Origin: an uncultured Flavobacteriales bacterium
Lineage (GTDB): Bacteria; Bacteroidota; Bacteroidia; Flavobacteriales; BACL11
Length of the DNA stretch: 14,141 nucleotides
Assembly (NCBI GenBank): GCA_913052655.1
Contig: CAJXFN010000023.1
Coordinates: forward strand, 1 to 14,141
Reading direction: 5' to 3'
Both the position numbers and the translations under genes were made by a program. Numbering within the stretch: the first letter of the stretch is position 1; every line of letters starts with the position of its first letter. Positions 5,999 to 13,625 of the stretch are shown here, in pieces. Under the pieces are notes generated by a model, which worked only from the letters and a program-made list of their open reading frames with translations, had not been told where the DNA came from and ran no database searches.

Positions 5999-8047
5999 AT
6001 GAGAAATTACGAAAACTACGCTTTAGGAAAATGGATTAAAGGAGATGGAGAAGGTATACCACTTTTCAATGCAATAAATGGAGAACAAATAGGAACTGCT
6101 GGGTCAAAAGGTTTAGATTTTTCAGACATGATGGATTACGCGAGAAAAACAGGAGGTCCTGCTCTTAGAAAAATGACTTTTCAAGAAAGAGGGTTAATGC
6201 TTAAAAAACTAGCATTATATCTACATTCTATAAAAAAGAAGTTTTATCCTATTAGCTTTCTAACAGGAGCTACAAAAGTAGATTCATGGATAGATATTGA
6301 AGGAGGAATAGGAAATCTATTTACAAACGCTTCATTAAGAAGACAGTTTCCTGATTTACCATATCATGTTGAAGGAAGCGCTGCTCCACTATCAAAAAAC
6401 GGTACTTTTATTGGGCACCATATAATGGTACCCAAACAAGGAGTTGCAATCCATATTAATGCATTCAACTTTCCAATTTGGGGTATGCTAGAAAAGATAG
6501 CTGTAAATCTTATGGCTGGTGTTCCAGCAATTGTAAAGCCGGCTACAATAACTTCTTATCTCACAGAAGTTATGGTTCGTGAGATTATAGATTCTGGCAT
6601 TTTACCTGAAGGAAGTATACAGCTGATTTGTGGTAGCGCTAGAGGTATTTTAGATGATGTTACTTCTGAGGATATTGTTACTTTTACTGGTAGTGCATCT
6701 ACTGGTCAAATATTAAAATCACATCCAAAATTAATTGAAGAAGCAGTCCCTTTTAATATGGAAGCGGACTCCTTAAACTGTTCAGTTTTAGGAGAAGATG
6801 CAATTCCTGGAACAGCTGAATTTGATCTATTTATAAAAGAAGTTCAACGAGAAATGACGGTTAAAGCAGGTCAAAAATGTACTGCAGTTCGTAGGATAAT
6901 TGTACCTGAAAAATTAGTGGAAGATGTGCAAATTGAACTTGGAAAAAGATTATCAAAAACAATTATTGGAGATCCAACTGTTGAAGGTGTAAGAATGGGA
7001 AGTTTAGCTGGAAAAGAACAACTAACAGAAGTTACTGAAAAAGTAAAACAATTAGAACAATCTCAAGATATTGTCTTTGGTAGTTTAGAGAAATTTAAAG
7101 TAGTTGGAGCAGATAAGAACAAAGGATCTTTCATCTCTCCTATCCTATTTCTAAACAATGATCCATTTAATAAAGTAGATTGTCATAATATAGAGGCTTT
7201 TGGACCTGTTTCTACCATATTACCTTATAAAACTATTGATGAAGCAATTAAACTTGCTAGAATGGGGAAAGGTTCTTTGGTTTGTTCTATTATTACAAAT
7301 GACATGAAAATTGCAGAAGAATTTGTCGTTGGTGCGGCAAGTATGCACGGAAGAATTTTAGTGCTAAATGAAGCTTGTAGTAAAGAGAGTACTGGACACG
7401 GTTCTCCAATGCCTCTCTTAACTCATGGTGGTCCCGGCAGAGCAGGAGGTGGAGAAGAAATGGGTGGAATTAGAGGTATTAAACACTATTTACAAAGAAC
7501 TGCGATTCAAGGACATCCTACTACAATTACTAATCTAACAAAACAATATCAAGTTGGGGCAGAACAAAACACAGAAGGTCCACATACTTTTCGAAAGCAT
7601 TTTGAAGAAATTGAAATTGGAGATACTGTTATTACTGATAAGCACACTGTAACTTTAGATGATATTGAAAACTTTGCCGAACTTTCTGGAGATAAATTCT
7701 ATGCACATATGGATGAGAATTCCTTGGATGGAACAATTTTTACAGAAAGAGTAGCACACGGGTATTTTATTATGAGTAAGGCAGCGGGACTGTTTGTTGA
7801 TCCTCCTAAAGGTCCAGTATTATTAAATTATGGAATTGATGAGTGTAGATTTACTAAACCCGTATATCCTGGAATGACAGTTGGTGTTCGTTTTACAGCT
7901 AAAGAAAAAATAAGCCAGGAAAAAAGAGATGAAGAGGATATCGCAAAAGGAATTGTAAAATTCTTAGTAGATGTATATGATGATGAAGGAGAAACAGTAA
8001 TGTTAGCTACTATATTAACTATGATTCGTAAACTAGATCAATCATGA
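5999..8047 (+). CDS. paaZ: Oxepin-CoA hydrolase / semialdehyde dehydrogenase PaaZ
   Basis: Bifunctional ring-cleavage enzyme. The C-terminal hydratase-like domain hydrolyses oxepin-CoA to an unstable aldehyde, which the N-terminal aldehyde dehydrogenase domain oxidises with NADP+ to 3-oxo-5,6-dehydrosuberyl-CoA. The 682 residues match E. coli PaaZ (681). In the dehydrogenase part (about 1-510) are the AFNFP motif with Asn157, FTGSASTG at 229-236, catalytic Glu255 in NMEADS and catalytic Cys294 in GQKCTA. The MaoC-type domain (about 530-680) has Asp565 and His570 in the DX4H arrangement of R-specific hydratases, followed by RVAHGYF. Both active sites look intact, so the stalled-intermediate route should be needed only transiently. 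It is the last gene of the paa run. Confidence 0.96.
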   Translation: MRNYENYALGKWIKGDGEGIPLFNAINGEQIGTAGSKGLDFSDMMDYARKTGGPALRKMTFQERGLMLKKLALYLHSIKKKFYPISFLTGATKVDSWIDIEGGIGNLFTNASLRRQFPDLPYHVEGSAAPLSKNGTFIGHHIMVPKQGVAIHINAFNFPIWGMLEKIAVNLMAGVPAIVKPATITSYLTEVMVREIIDSGILPEGSIQLICGSARGILDDVTSEDIVTFTGSASTGQILKSHPKLIEEAVPFNMEADSLNCSVLGEDAIPGTAEFDLFIKEVQREMTVKAGQKCTAVRRIIVPEKLVEDVQIELGKRLSKTIIGDPTVEGVRMGSLAGKEQLTEVTEKVKQLEQSQDIVFGSLEKFKVVGADKNKGSFISPILFLNNDPFNKVDCHNIEAFGPVSTILPYKTIDEAIKLARMGKGSLVCSIITNDMKIAEEFVVGAASMHGRILVLNEACSKESTGHGSPMPLLTHGGPGRAGGGEEMGGIRGIKHYLQRTAIQGHPTTITNLTKQYQVGAEQNTEGPHTFRKHFEEIEIGDTVITDKHTVTLDDIENFAELSGDKFYAHMDENSLDGTIFTERVAHGYFIMSKAAGLFVDPPKGPVLLNYGIDECRFTKPVYPGMTVGVRFTAKEKISQEKRDEEDIAKGIVKFLVDVYDDEGETVMLATILTMIRKLDQS

Positions 8048-8087
8048 AAACAAACACTCATAAACAACCTTATATTGTTGATAAATT

Positions 8088-8095
8088 TACATTTG
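8088..8095 (+). promoter_or_regulatory. -7 promoter element for the E1 dehydrogenase gene
   Basis: TACATTTG in the 60-bp gap after paaZ matches TAnnTTTG exactly and ends 12 bases before the ATG at 8108, implying a leader of only about 8 bases. No matching TTTG is seen 19 bases upstream. If real, it separates this gene from the paa operon. Confidence 0.45.
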
Positions 8096-8107
8096 TAATA
8101 CAGAAAT

Positions 8108-10159
8108 ATGAGTAAAAAAATCAATAGAGATATATTAAAAAGAGCTTATTCATTAATGTGTACCGCACGTGCTATGAGTAATATTTATGAAGAAAATACT
8201 GCAGTAACCTCTAAATATGTACATGCAACGTCGAAAGGTCATGAAGCGATACAATTAGCAGTTGGTTTACAATTAACTGAAAACGATTGGGTATCTCCAT
8301 ATTATAGAGATGATTCTATTTTACTAGGTATTGGAATAACTCCTTATGAACTAATGCTACAACTTTTATGTAAAAAAGATGATCCTTTTTCAGGTGGAAG
8401 AACTTACTACTCTCACCCATCATTAAACAGAAAAGGGTTTCCAAAAATACCACATCAATCATCAGCAACAGGAATGCAAGGAATTCCGACTACTGGAGTT
8501 GCAATGGGAATACAATATCAAGAAAAAGAAGGGTTAATAAAACCTAAAAAAGGACAAGAACCTATAACAGTTTGCTCCTTTGGAGATGCTTCAATTACAG
8601 AAGGAGAAGTAGCGGAAGCATTTCAAATGGCGGTACTTAAAAAATTACCAATTCTTTATTTAGTACAGGATAACGAATGGGATATTTCAGCACACTCATC
8701 TGAGATGAGAGCGGTTGATGCCACACATTATGCAAAAGGTTTTGGATTAAAAACTTATACAATTGATGGAACAGAATTTAGAAAATCTTACGAAACTATT
8801 CAAAAAGCTTTTCAAGAAATTAGAGAGAAAAGAAGTCCTATTCTAGTACATGCAAAAGTTCCACTTTTAAATCATCATACCTCAGGCGTTCGTATGGAAT
8901 GGTATAGGGATGATTTAGATGAAGCTAGAAGTAGAGATCCATTCCCAAAACTTAATAAAGAATTGTTAGATAATGATTTTTCAGAGGATGATTTAAAGAA
9001 GTTAAAAAAAGAAGCAAATAATCAAGTTAAAATAGATTATGAAAAAGCATTAAAAGCAGAAGATCCTAATCCAAAAGATTTATATACACATCAGTTTGCT
9101 CCTACGCCTATTACAGAAGAAAAAGGGGAAAGAAAACCAAGTAATAAAACTCCTACAGTTATGGTAGATTCTGCCCTTTTTGCAATAAAAGAATTAATGG
9201 CAAAACATCCAGAATCATTGCTTTACGGACAGGATGTTGGAAGAAGATTAGGAGGGGTATTTAGAGAAGCTGCTACACTAGCTCAAACCTACGGGGACAA
9301 CAGAGTATTTAACACTCCGATTCAAGAAGCATTTATAATTGGTAGTACGGTAGGTATGTCCGCAGTAGGATTAAAACCTATAGTTGAAGTACAATTTGCA
9401 GACTATATTTGGCCAGGATTAAATCAATTATTTACGGAGGTAAGTAGATCCAACTACTTGTCTAATGGAAAGTGGCCGGTAAGCTGTATTATCAGAGTTC
9501 CTATTGGGGCTTATGGAAGCGGAGGTCCTTATCATTCCTCATCAGTAGAAACCGTTTTAACACAAATAAAAGGAATCAAAATTGCTTACCCATCGACAGG
9601 TGCAGATTTAAAAGGATTAATAAAATCTGCTTATTACGATCCTAATCCTATTGTTATATTGGAACATAAAGGGTTATATTGGAGTAAAATCAAAGGAACT
9701 GAAAAAGCAAAAACAATTGAACCATCTGAAGATTATGTAATTCCTTTCGGAAAAGCTAGAATTGCTTTAAGTCATGATTCAAATGAAACAAATACAATTT
9801 GTGTTATTACATATGGAATGGGAGTTCACTGGGCACTTAATGCTGCTAAAAATCATAAAGGTAAGGTAGAAGTTATTGACTTGAGGACAATCTATCCATT
9901 AGATGAAAAACTTGTCTTTAATACTGTTGAAAAACATGGAAAATGTTTGTTATTAACTGAAGAACCATTTCAGAGTTCGTTTGCTCAGAGTTTAGCAGGA
10001 AGTATTCAGGAAAATTGTTTTAAAAAGTTAGATGCACCGGTATATGTAATGGGATCTGAAAATTTACCTGCAATTCCACTAAATTCTACACTAGAAAAAA
10101 CAATGCTTCCTAACGCAGATAAAGTAAGTAAAAAGATTAGGGAGATTCTAGCTTACTAA
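8108..10159 (+). CDS. Fused 2-oxoacid dehydrogenase E1 alpha-beta (branched-chain type)
   Basis: Thiamine-diphosphate-dependent E1 component that decarboxylates a 2-oxoacid and acylates the lipoyl arm of E2; the branched-chain family (2-oxoisovalerate and relatives) fits best. The alpha part (about 1-330) holds the ThDP/Mg motif, beginning at Gly159-Asp160-Ala161 and closing at Asn189 in VQDNEW, plus the HHTSG loop at 256-260. A charged linker (about 331-348) leads to the beta part (349-683), which has YGQDVG at 373-378, the ThDP-contacting Glu407 in PIQEAF, and PYHSSS with His476. Fusion of the two chains is common in Bacteroidota. E2 and E3 are not in the window. Products could prime branched-chain fatty acid synthesis; no direct link with phenylacetate is visible. 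The stop is four bases from the convergent lipoprotein gene. Confidence 0.9.
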   Translation: MSKKINRDILKRAYSLMCTARAMSNIYEENTAVTSKYVHATSKGHEAIQLAVGLQLTENDWVSPYYRDDSILLGIGITPYELMLQLLCKKDDPFSGGRTYYSHPSLNRKGFPKIPHQSSATGMQGIPTTGVAMGIQYQEKEGLIKPKKGQEPITVCSFGDASITEGEVAEAFQMAVLKKLPILYLVQDNEWDISAHSSEMRAVDATHYAKGFGLKTYTIDGTEFRKSYETIQKAFQEIREKRSPILVHAKVPLLNHHTSGVRMEWYRDDLDEARSRDPFPKLNKELLDNDFSEDDLKKLKKEANNQVKIDYEKALKAEDPNPKDLYTHQFAPTPITEEKGERKPSNKTPTVMVDSALFAIKELMAKHPESLLYGQDVGRRLGGVFREAATLAQTYGDNRVFNTPIQEAFIIGSTVGMSAVGLKPIVEVQFADYIWPGLNQLFTEVSRSNYLSNGKWPVSCIIRVPIGAYGSGGPYHSSSVETVLTQIKGIKIAYPSTGADLKGLIKSAYYDPNPIVILEHKGLYWSKIKGTEKAKTIEPSEDYVIPFGKARIALSHDSNETNTICVITYGMGVHWALNAAKNHKGKVEVIDLRTIYPLDEKLVFNTVEKHGKCLLLTEEPFQSSFAQSLAGSIQENCFKKLDAPVYVMGSENLPAIPLNSTLEKTMLPNADKVSKKIREILAY

Positions 10160-10163
10160 ATTC

Positions 10164-10577
10164 TTATTTATCTTTTTTATCTTTTTTATCTTTATAGTGA
10201 TCAAAAACCGAAAAATCTTCACTGCCAGAGGGATAATTTGGAAAAAGATTTACATCCCAAGTTTTTGTTGCCCACTCATCACATTCTCCATCACCAAAAT
10301 TAATTGATGCAACCCAATTTTCGTCAACATCATAATATTCAAAAAGACCTGATACAGGAGTTTCAATTTCTTTGTTCCACTCTTCAAAATAACATAAAGA
10401 TTTAACAATCGGTTCTACTTCAACTTCATTATAACCTTCATTTACATATGATAATCTCGCCTCAATACCATCATTACTAACTATATCATGATCATGATCA
10501 TGATCATCATGTTTTTCGCAAGAAGCAAAAAATAAAATTGAGATGAAAATAAAAACCAAAGGAAATACTTTATTCAT
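10164..10577 (-). CDS. Small His/Asp-rich lipoprotein
   Basis: A 137-residue envelope protein of unknown function. It starts with a lipoprotein signal: MNK, a hydrophobic stretch to residue 19 and a lipobox FASC with Cys20 as the lipidation site. Immediately after comes EKHDDHDHDHD (21-31), a run that could bind divalent metal and is also acidic as in Bacteroidota surface-export signals; both are inferences. The mature part ends in a region (about 78-106) with YYDVDENWVASINFGDGECD and ATKTWD, a pattern I recognise from uncharacterised Bacteroidota lipoproteins. Cys62 and Cys99 are the only other cysteines. The C-terminus is KDKKDKKDK, coded by a perfect 9-bp tandem repeat. A full -33/-7 promoter lies just upstream, so it is probably a single-gene transcript. 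Confidence 0.8.
   Translation of the reverse strand: MNKVFPLVFIFISILFFASCEKHDDHDHDHDIVSNDGIEARLSYVNEGYNEVEVEPIVKSLCYFEEWNKEIETPVSGLFEYYDVDENWVASINFGDGECDEWATKTWDVNLFPNYPSGSEDFSVFDHYKDKKDKKDK
10167..10193 (-). repeat. 9-bp tandem repeat, three perfect copies
   Basis: On the plus strand TTTATCTTT occurs three times in a row, encoding the KDKKDKKDK tail of the lipoprotein on the minus strand. The repeat is a multiple of three, so gain or loss of a unit would change tail length without shifting frame. Confidence 0.85.
10485..10511 (-). repeat. 6-bp tandem repeat encoding the His-Asp run
   Basis: ATCATG occurs three times in tandem and continues into ATCATCATG. On the minus strand it encodes the HDDHDHDHD segment right after the lipidation cysteine. 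The array is self-complementary (ATCATGAT), so it could also form small hairpins in the transcript. Confidence 0.8.
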
Positions 10578-10604
10578 TTTTTTAAATTTAAATTAATAAT
10601 GGTA

Positions 10605-10635
10605 CAAATATACAAACTCTTGAAATAATAACAAA
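10605..10635 (-). promoter_or_regulatory. Full -33/-7 Bacteroidota promoter for the lipoprotein gene
   Basis: On the minus strand TTTG (complement of 10632-10635) is followed after exactly 19 bases by TATATTTG (complement of 10605-10612). This is the textbook Bacteroidota arrangement TTTG-N19-TAnnTTTG. The predicted leader to the ATG at 10577 is about 23 bases. It is the only promoter in the window in which I see both boxes at ideal spacing. Confidence 0.75.
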
Positions 10636-11517
10636 CTATCGTATTAAACTAATAGTTCCACGCTTCGTATTTTTCCATCCATCCCACTCTTGGTAATACA
10701 ACTCATACACATAGTTTCCTGAAGGAACATCATTTCCTTCTAAATTTTTTCCAGACCATCCAGAATTATTACTACAAAGCAAGGAATTTGGATTAGTTGT
10801 TTTATATATAACTTCCCCATGTTTATTTATAACATTGAAGGTAAAAGTATTCTCTCTTATACCAGAAAATTCAATACAAAATTTATCATTTAATTGGTTA
10901 TTATCAGGTGAAAATGAATTTGGAATATATATCCAATAATCATCAATTACAGAAATATTTTTAAAAGTAGTGTCCTTACAACTATTGTAATCTGTTACAA
11001 TCAAGGATACTTGATAATCTGAAACAACACCAATACCATTTTCATCTAGAGGAAAGGTATATTTAGGATTATTTATAACTTGGGATGGTGAGTTATCTCC
11101 AAAATTCCATTCCTGTTGTATAATGTTTCCAATAGAATTAGATGAAAGTTGTAAGGAAGGATTAATTGATTTAATTGTATCGGAAACTGTAGAAATTACT
11201 GATAAAGGGGAATTCAGAATAGTTAGTATAGCACTTCCACTAATAGTACCTGGTGATGTTGCATCTGACATTGAAATCAATTCATATAACCCTCCTTTTT
11301 TTGCAACAATAGAATAAAGGGTTTGAGTAGTAGTAATAGAGGGTTTTACATCCCCATCTATTGAGTAAACAAATGTAAAGGGAGGAGAACCATTAAAAGA
11401 AACCATAATTTGGGATGTACCTTCATTATCACACAAATATTCATCTCCAATAATAAAAGCAGATTGAGAATAAACAAAAAAAGGTAATGATAAAATTATA
11501 ATTAAAATCGTTTTCAT
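10636..11517 (-). CDS. Secreted PKD protein with gliding-motility-type T9SS sorting domain
   Basis: A 293-residue exported protein. Residues 1-18 form a signal peptide (MKT, hydrophobic core, cleavage likely after VYSQ). An Ig-like N-terminal region follows (about 20-105, with FNGSPPFTFVYSIDG), of a kind common in Bacteroidota extracellular proteins. A PKD-like domain lies at about 118-192 with WNFGDNSP at 137-144 and the closing VTDYNSCKDT. The C-terminal 95 residues start at YIPNSFSPDNNQLNDKF and contain VINKHGEVIY, GWSGKNLEGNDVPSGNYVYELYY and a terminal RGTISLIR, the CHU_C gliding-motility-associated domain used as a type B sorting signal for the type IX secretion system. No catalytic domain is present, so it is more likely structural or adhesive. 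It follows dnaK on the same strand but a terminator intervenes. Confidence 0.88.
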   Translation of the reverse strand: MKTILIIILSLPFFVYSQSAFIIGDEYLCDNEGTSQIMVSFNGSPPFTFVYSIDGDVKPSITTTQTLYSIVAKKGGLYELISMSDATSPGTISGSAILTILNSPLSVISTVSDTIKSINPSLQLSSNSIGNIIQQEWNFGDNSPSQVINNPKYTFPLDENGIGVVSDYQVSLIVTDYNSCKDTTFKNISVIDDYWIYIPNSFSPDNNQLNDKFCIEFSGIRENTFTFNVINKHGEVIYKTTNPNSLLCSNNSGWSGKNLEGNDVPSGNYVYELYYQEWDGWKNTKRGTISLIR

Positions 11518-11523
11518 TATTTA

Positions 11524-11531
11524 CAAATATA
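11524..11531 (-). promoter_or_regulatory. -7 promoter element for the T9SS-sorted protein gene
   Basis: The minus strand reads TATATTTG, an exact TAnnTTTG match ending six bases before the gap to the ATG at 11517. The predicted start site is only two or three bases before the start codon, so the message would be almost leaderless. The element abuts the T-tract of the dnaK terminator. No -33 box is evident. Confidence 0.45.
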
Positions 11532-11564
11532 AAAAAAGCCTACATAAATTACGTAAGCTTTTTT
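11531..11564 (-). terminator. Rho-independent terminator after dnaK
   Basis: Read on the minus strand, AAAAAAGC and GTA-containing arms pair as AAAAAAGC-A-TAC with GTA-C-GCTTTTTT (one mismatch) around a 9-base loop, followed by a T-rich tract. It begins about 19 bases after the dnaK stop. The A- and T-tracts are symmetrical, so it could also work on the plus strand. The stem is AT-rich and so moderately weak. Confidence 0.7.
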
Positions 11565-11582
11565 AGTTATTGAATTTTTAGT

Positions 11583-13481
11583 TTAGTCTTCCTTAACTTC
11601 TTCAAATTCTACATCTGTAACATCATCATCAGAATTGTTTTCAGAGTTAGAATCTCCATCAGTATTATTTCCAGCTTCCTGAGAAGCTTTATACATTTCT
11701 TCTGAAGCTGCGGTCCAAGCGGTATTTATCTTTTCCATTGAAGAATCAATAGCTTCTAAATCCTTGCTTTCATGTGCAGTTTTTAATTCAGATAGAGCTT
11801 CTTCAATAGGAACTTTTTTATCATCAGATAGCTTATCACCAAACTCTTTAAGTTGCTTTTCTGTTTGGAAGATCATTCCATCAGCAGCATTAATCTTATC
11901 AACTGTTTCTTTAGCTTTTTTATCTGCATCTGCATTAGCTTCAGCTTCTTTTTTCATTTTTTCAATTTCCTGCTCAGAAAGTCCAGAAGAAGCTTCAATT
12001 TTAATATTCTGCTCTTTTCCTGTAGCTTTATCTTTAGCAGTCACATTTAAAATACCATTTGCATCAATATCAAAAGTTACTTCAATTTGTGGAACTCCCC
12101 TAGGTGCAGGAGGAATATCCGCCAATTGAAACCTTCCGATTTCTTTATTCCCTTCAAACATTGGTCTCTCTCCTTGACCTACTCTAATATCTACGGCTGG
12201 TTGATTATCTGCTGCAGTAGAGAATACTTCAGATTTTTTTGTTGGAATTGTTGTATTTGCTTCTATTAATTTTGTCATTACACCGCCCATTGTTTCAATT
12301 CCTAAAGATAATGGAGTAACATCTAAAAGGAGTACATCTGTTACATCACCTGTAAGTACACCACCTTGTATTGCAGCTCCTACCGCAACAACTTCATCAG
12401 GATTTACTCCTTTAGAAGGAGCTTTTCCAAAGTATTTTTGAACAACTTCTTGTATAGCAGGAATTCGAGTAGAACCACCAACTAAAATTACCTCATCAAT
12501 ATCTGAAGTTGATAAACCAGCGTCTTTAACTGCTGTTTTACATGGTGTTATAGTAGCTTGAATCAAGCTATCCGCTAACTTCTCAAACTGAGCTCTTGTT
12601 AGAGTTTTCACAAGGTGTTTAGGTCCAGAAGATGTAGCAGTTACATAGGGAAGATTAATTTCTGTTTGGGTAGAAGAAGAAAGTTCAACTTTTGCTTTCT
12701 CAGCAGCTTCTTTCAATCTTTGTAAGGCCGCAGGATCTTCTCTTAAATCCATATTTTCATCCTTTTTAAATTCTTCAGCAAGCCAATCAATAATTACTTG
12801 ATCAAAATTATCACCTCCTAAATGCGTATCTCCATTTGTAGATTTAACTTCAAACACGCCATCTCCTAACTCAAGAATAGAAACATCAAAAGTACCTCCT
12901 CCTAAATCGAAAACCGCGATTGTTCTATCCTTATCTGATTTATCTAAACCATAAGCTAGTGCAGCAGCAGTTGGTTCATTTATAATTCTACTAACTTTTA
13001 ATCCCGCGATCTCTCCAGCCTCCTTAGTAGCTTGTCTTTGTGCATCATTAAAATATGCTGGAACAGTAACTACAGCTTCAGAGACAGTAGTTCCTAAATA
13101 GTCTTCTGCTGTTTTTTTCATTTTTTGAAGAACCATTGCAGAAATCTCTTGGGGAGTGTATTTTCTATCATCAATAACTACTCTAGGAGTATCATTATCT
13201 CCTTTTACAACTTTGTAAGGGACATTCTTTATTTCTTTAGACATTTTAGAGAAAGATTCTCCCATAAATCTCTTTATAGAATAAATAGTTTTCTCAGGAT
13301 TAGTAATAGCTTGACGTTTTGCCGCATCTCCTACTTTTCTTTCTCCACCTTCAATAAAAGCTACAATAGATGGAGTTGTTCTATTTCCTTCAGCATTTGG
13401 GATAACGACAGGTTCATTTCCTTCCATAACAGAAACACAAGAGTTTGTTGTTCCCAAATCAATTCCAATAATTTTACTCAT
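11583..13481 (-). CDS. dnaK: Chaperone DnaK (Hsp70)
   Basis: ATP-dependent cytoplasmic chaperone that works with DnaJ and GrpE in protein folding and stress response. The 632 residues are a normal full length. The nucleotide-binding domain has GIDLGTTNSCV at 6-16, the INEPTAAALAYG segment at 167-178, AVFDLGGGTFDVS at 189-201 and VGGSTRIP at 334-341. The interdomain linker DVLLLDVTPLSLG (382-394) precedes the substrate-binding domain, then a helical lid and an acidic tail ending EFEEVKED, the EEV-type tail typical of bacterial DnaK. dnaJ and grpE are not adjacent. No CIRCE inverted repeat is seen upstream. A hairpin terminator follows the gene. Confidence 0.98.
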   Translation of the reverse strand: MSKIIGIDLGTTNSCVSVMEGNEPVVIPNAEGNRTTPSIVAFIEGGERKVGDAAKRQAITNPEKTIYSIKRFMGESFSKMSKEIKNVPYKVVKGDNDTPRVVIDDRKYTPQEISAMVLQKMKKTAEDYLGTTVSEAVVTVPAYFNDAQRQATKEAGEIAGLKVSRIINEPTAAALAYGLDKSDKDRTIAVFDLGGGTFDVSILELGDGVFEVKSTNGDTHLGGDNFDQVIIDWLAEEFKKDENMDLREDPAALQRLKEAAEKAKVELSSSTQTEINLPYVTATSSGPKHLVKTLTRAQFEKLADSLIQATITPCKTAVKDAGLSTSDIDEVILVGGSTRIPAIQEVVQKYFGKAPSKGVNPDEVVAVGAAIQGGVLTGDVTDVLLLDVTPLSLGIETMGGVMTKLIEANTTIPTKKSEVFSTAADNQPAVDIRVGQGERPMFEGNKEIGRFQLADIPPAPRGVPQIEVTFDIDANGILNVTAKDKATGKEQNIKIEASSGLSEQEIEKMKKEAEANADADKKAKETVDKINAADGMIFQTEKQLKEFGDKLSDDKKVPIEEALSELKTAHESKDLEAIDSSMEKINTAWTAASEEMYKASQEAGNNTDGDSNSENNSDDDVTDVEFEEVKED

Positions 13482-13567
13482 TTTATTTATTTTAAGTTAT
13501 TAAAAATTTTCTTTCTGTTTTGTTATATATGAAAATATTATGCCAAATAAATTAACTTATTGTATAC

Positions 13568-13584
13568 TGACAAAAATGACAAAA
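13568..13584 (-). repeat. Short direct repeat at the dnaK promoter
   Basis: TGACAAAA occurs twice, nine bases apart, immediately downstream of and touching the predicted dnaK -7 element when read on the minus strand. It could be an operator-like site or chance in AT-rich DNA. Confidence 0.3.
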
Positions 13585-13587
13585 TTA
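13580..13587 (-). promoter_or_regulatory. Candidate -7 promoter element for dnaK
   Basis: The minus strand reads TAATTTTG, an exact TAnnTTTG match about 99 bases upstream of the dnaK ATG, predicting a leader of roughly 90 bases, longer than the others in this window. A one-mismatch alternative (TTTATTTG, complement of 13544-13551) lies closer. No -33 box at ideal spacing was found for either. Confidence 0.4.
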
Positions 13588-13625
13588 TCTGGTGTAAAGG
13601 AAATTAAATATGACAATGAGTCAGA

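Noticed and set aside
11123..11317. 64-codon plus-strand frame opposite the T9SS-sorted protein gene
   Set aside because: Antisense shadow with no domain and no promoter on that strand.
11764..13532. Several plus-strand frames opposite dnaK
   Set aside because: All are antisense shadows of dnaK, low in complexity (Ser/Phe/Ile rich) and without recognisable domains.
13611..13623. Small imperfect palindrome TGAC-AATGA-GTCA after the partial gene
   Set aside because: The four-base stem is too short and lacks a following T-tract, so it does not support a terminator or operator call.
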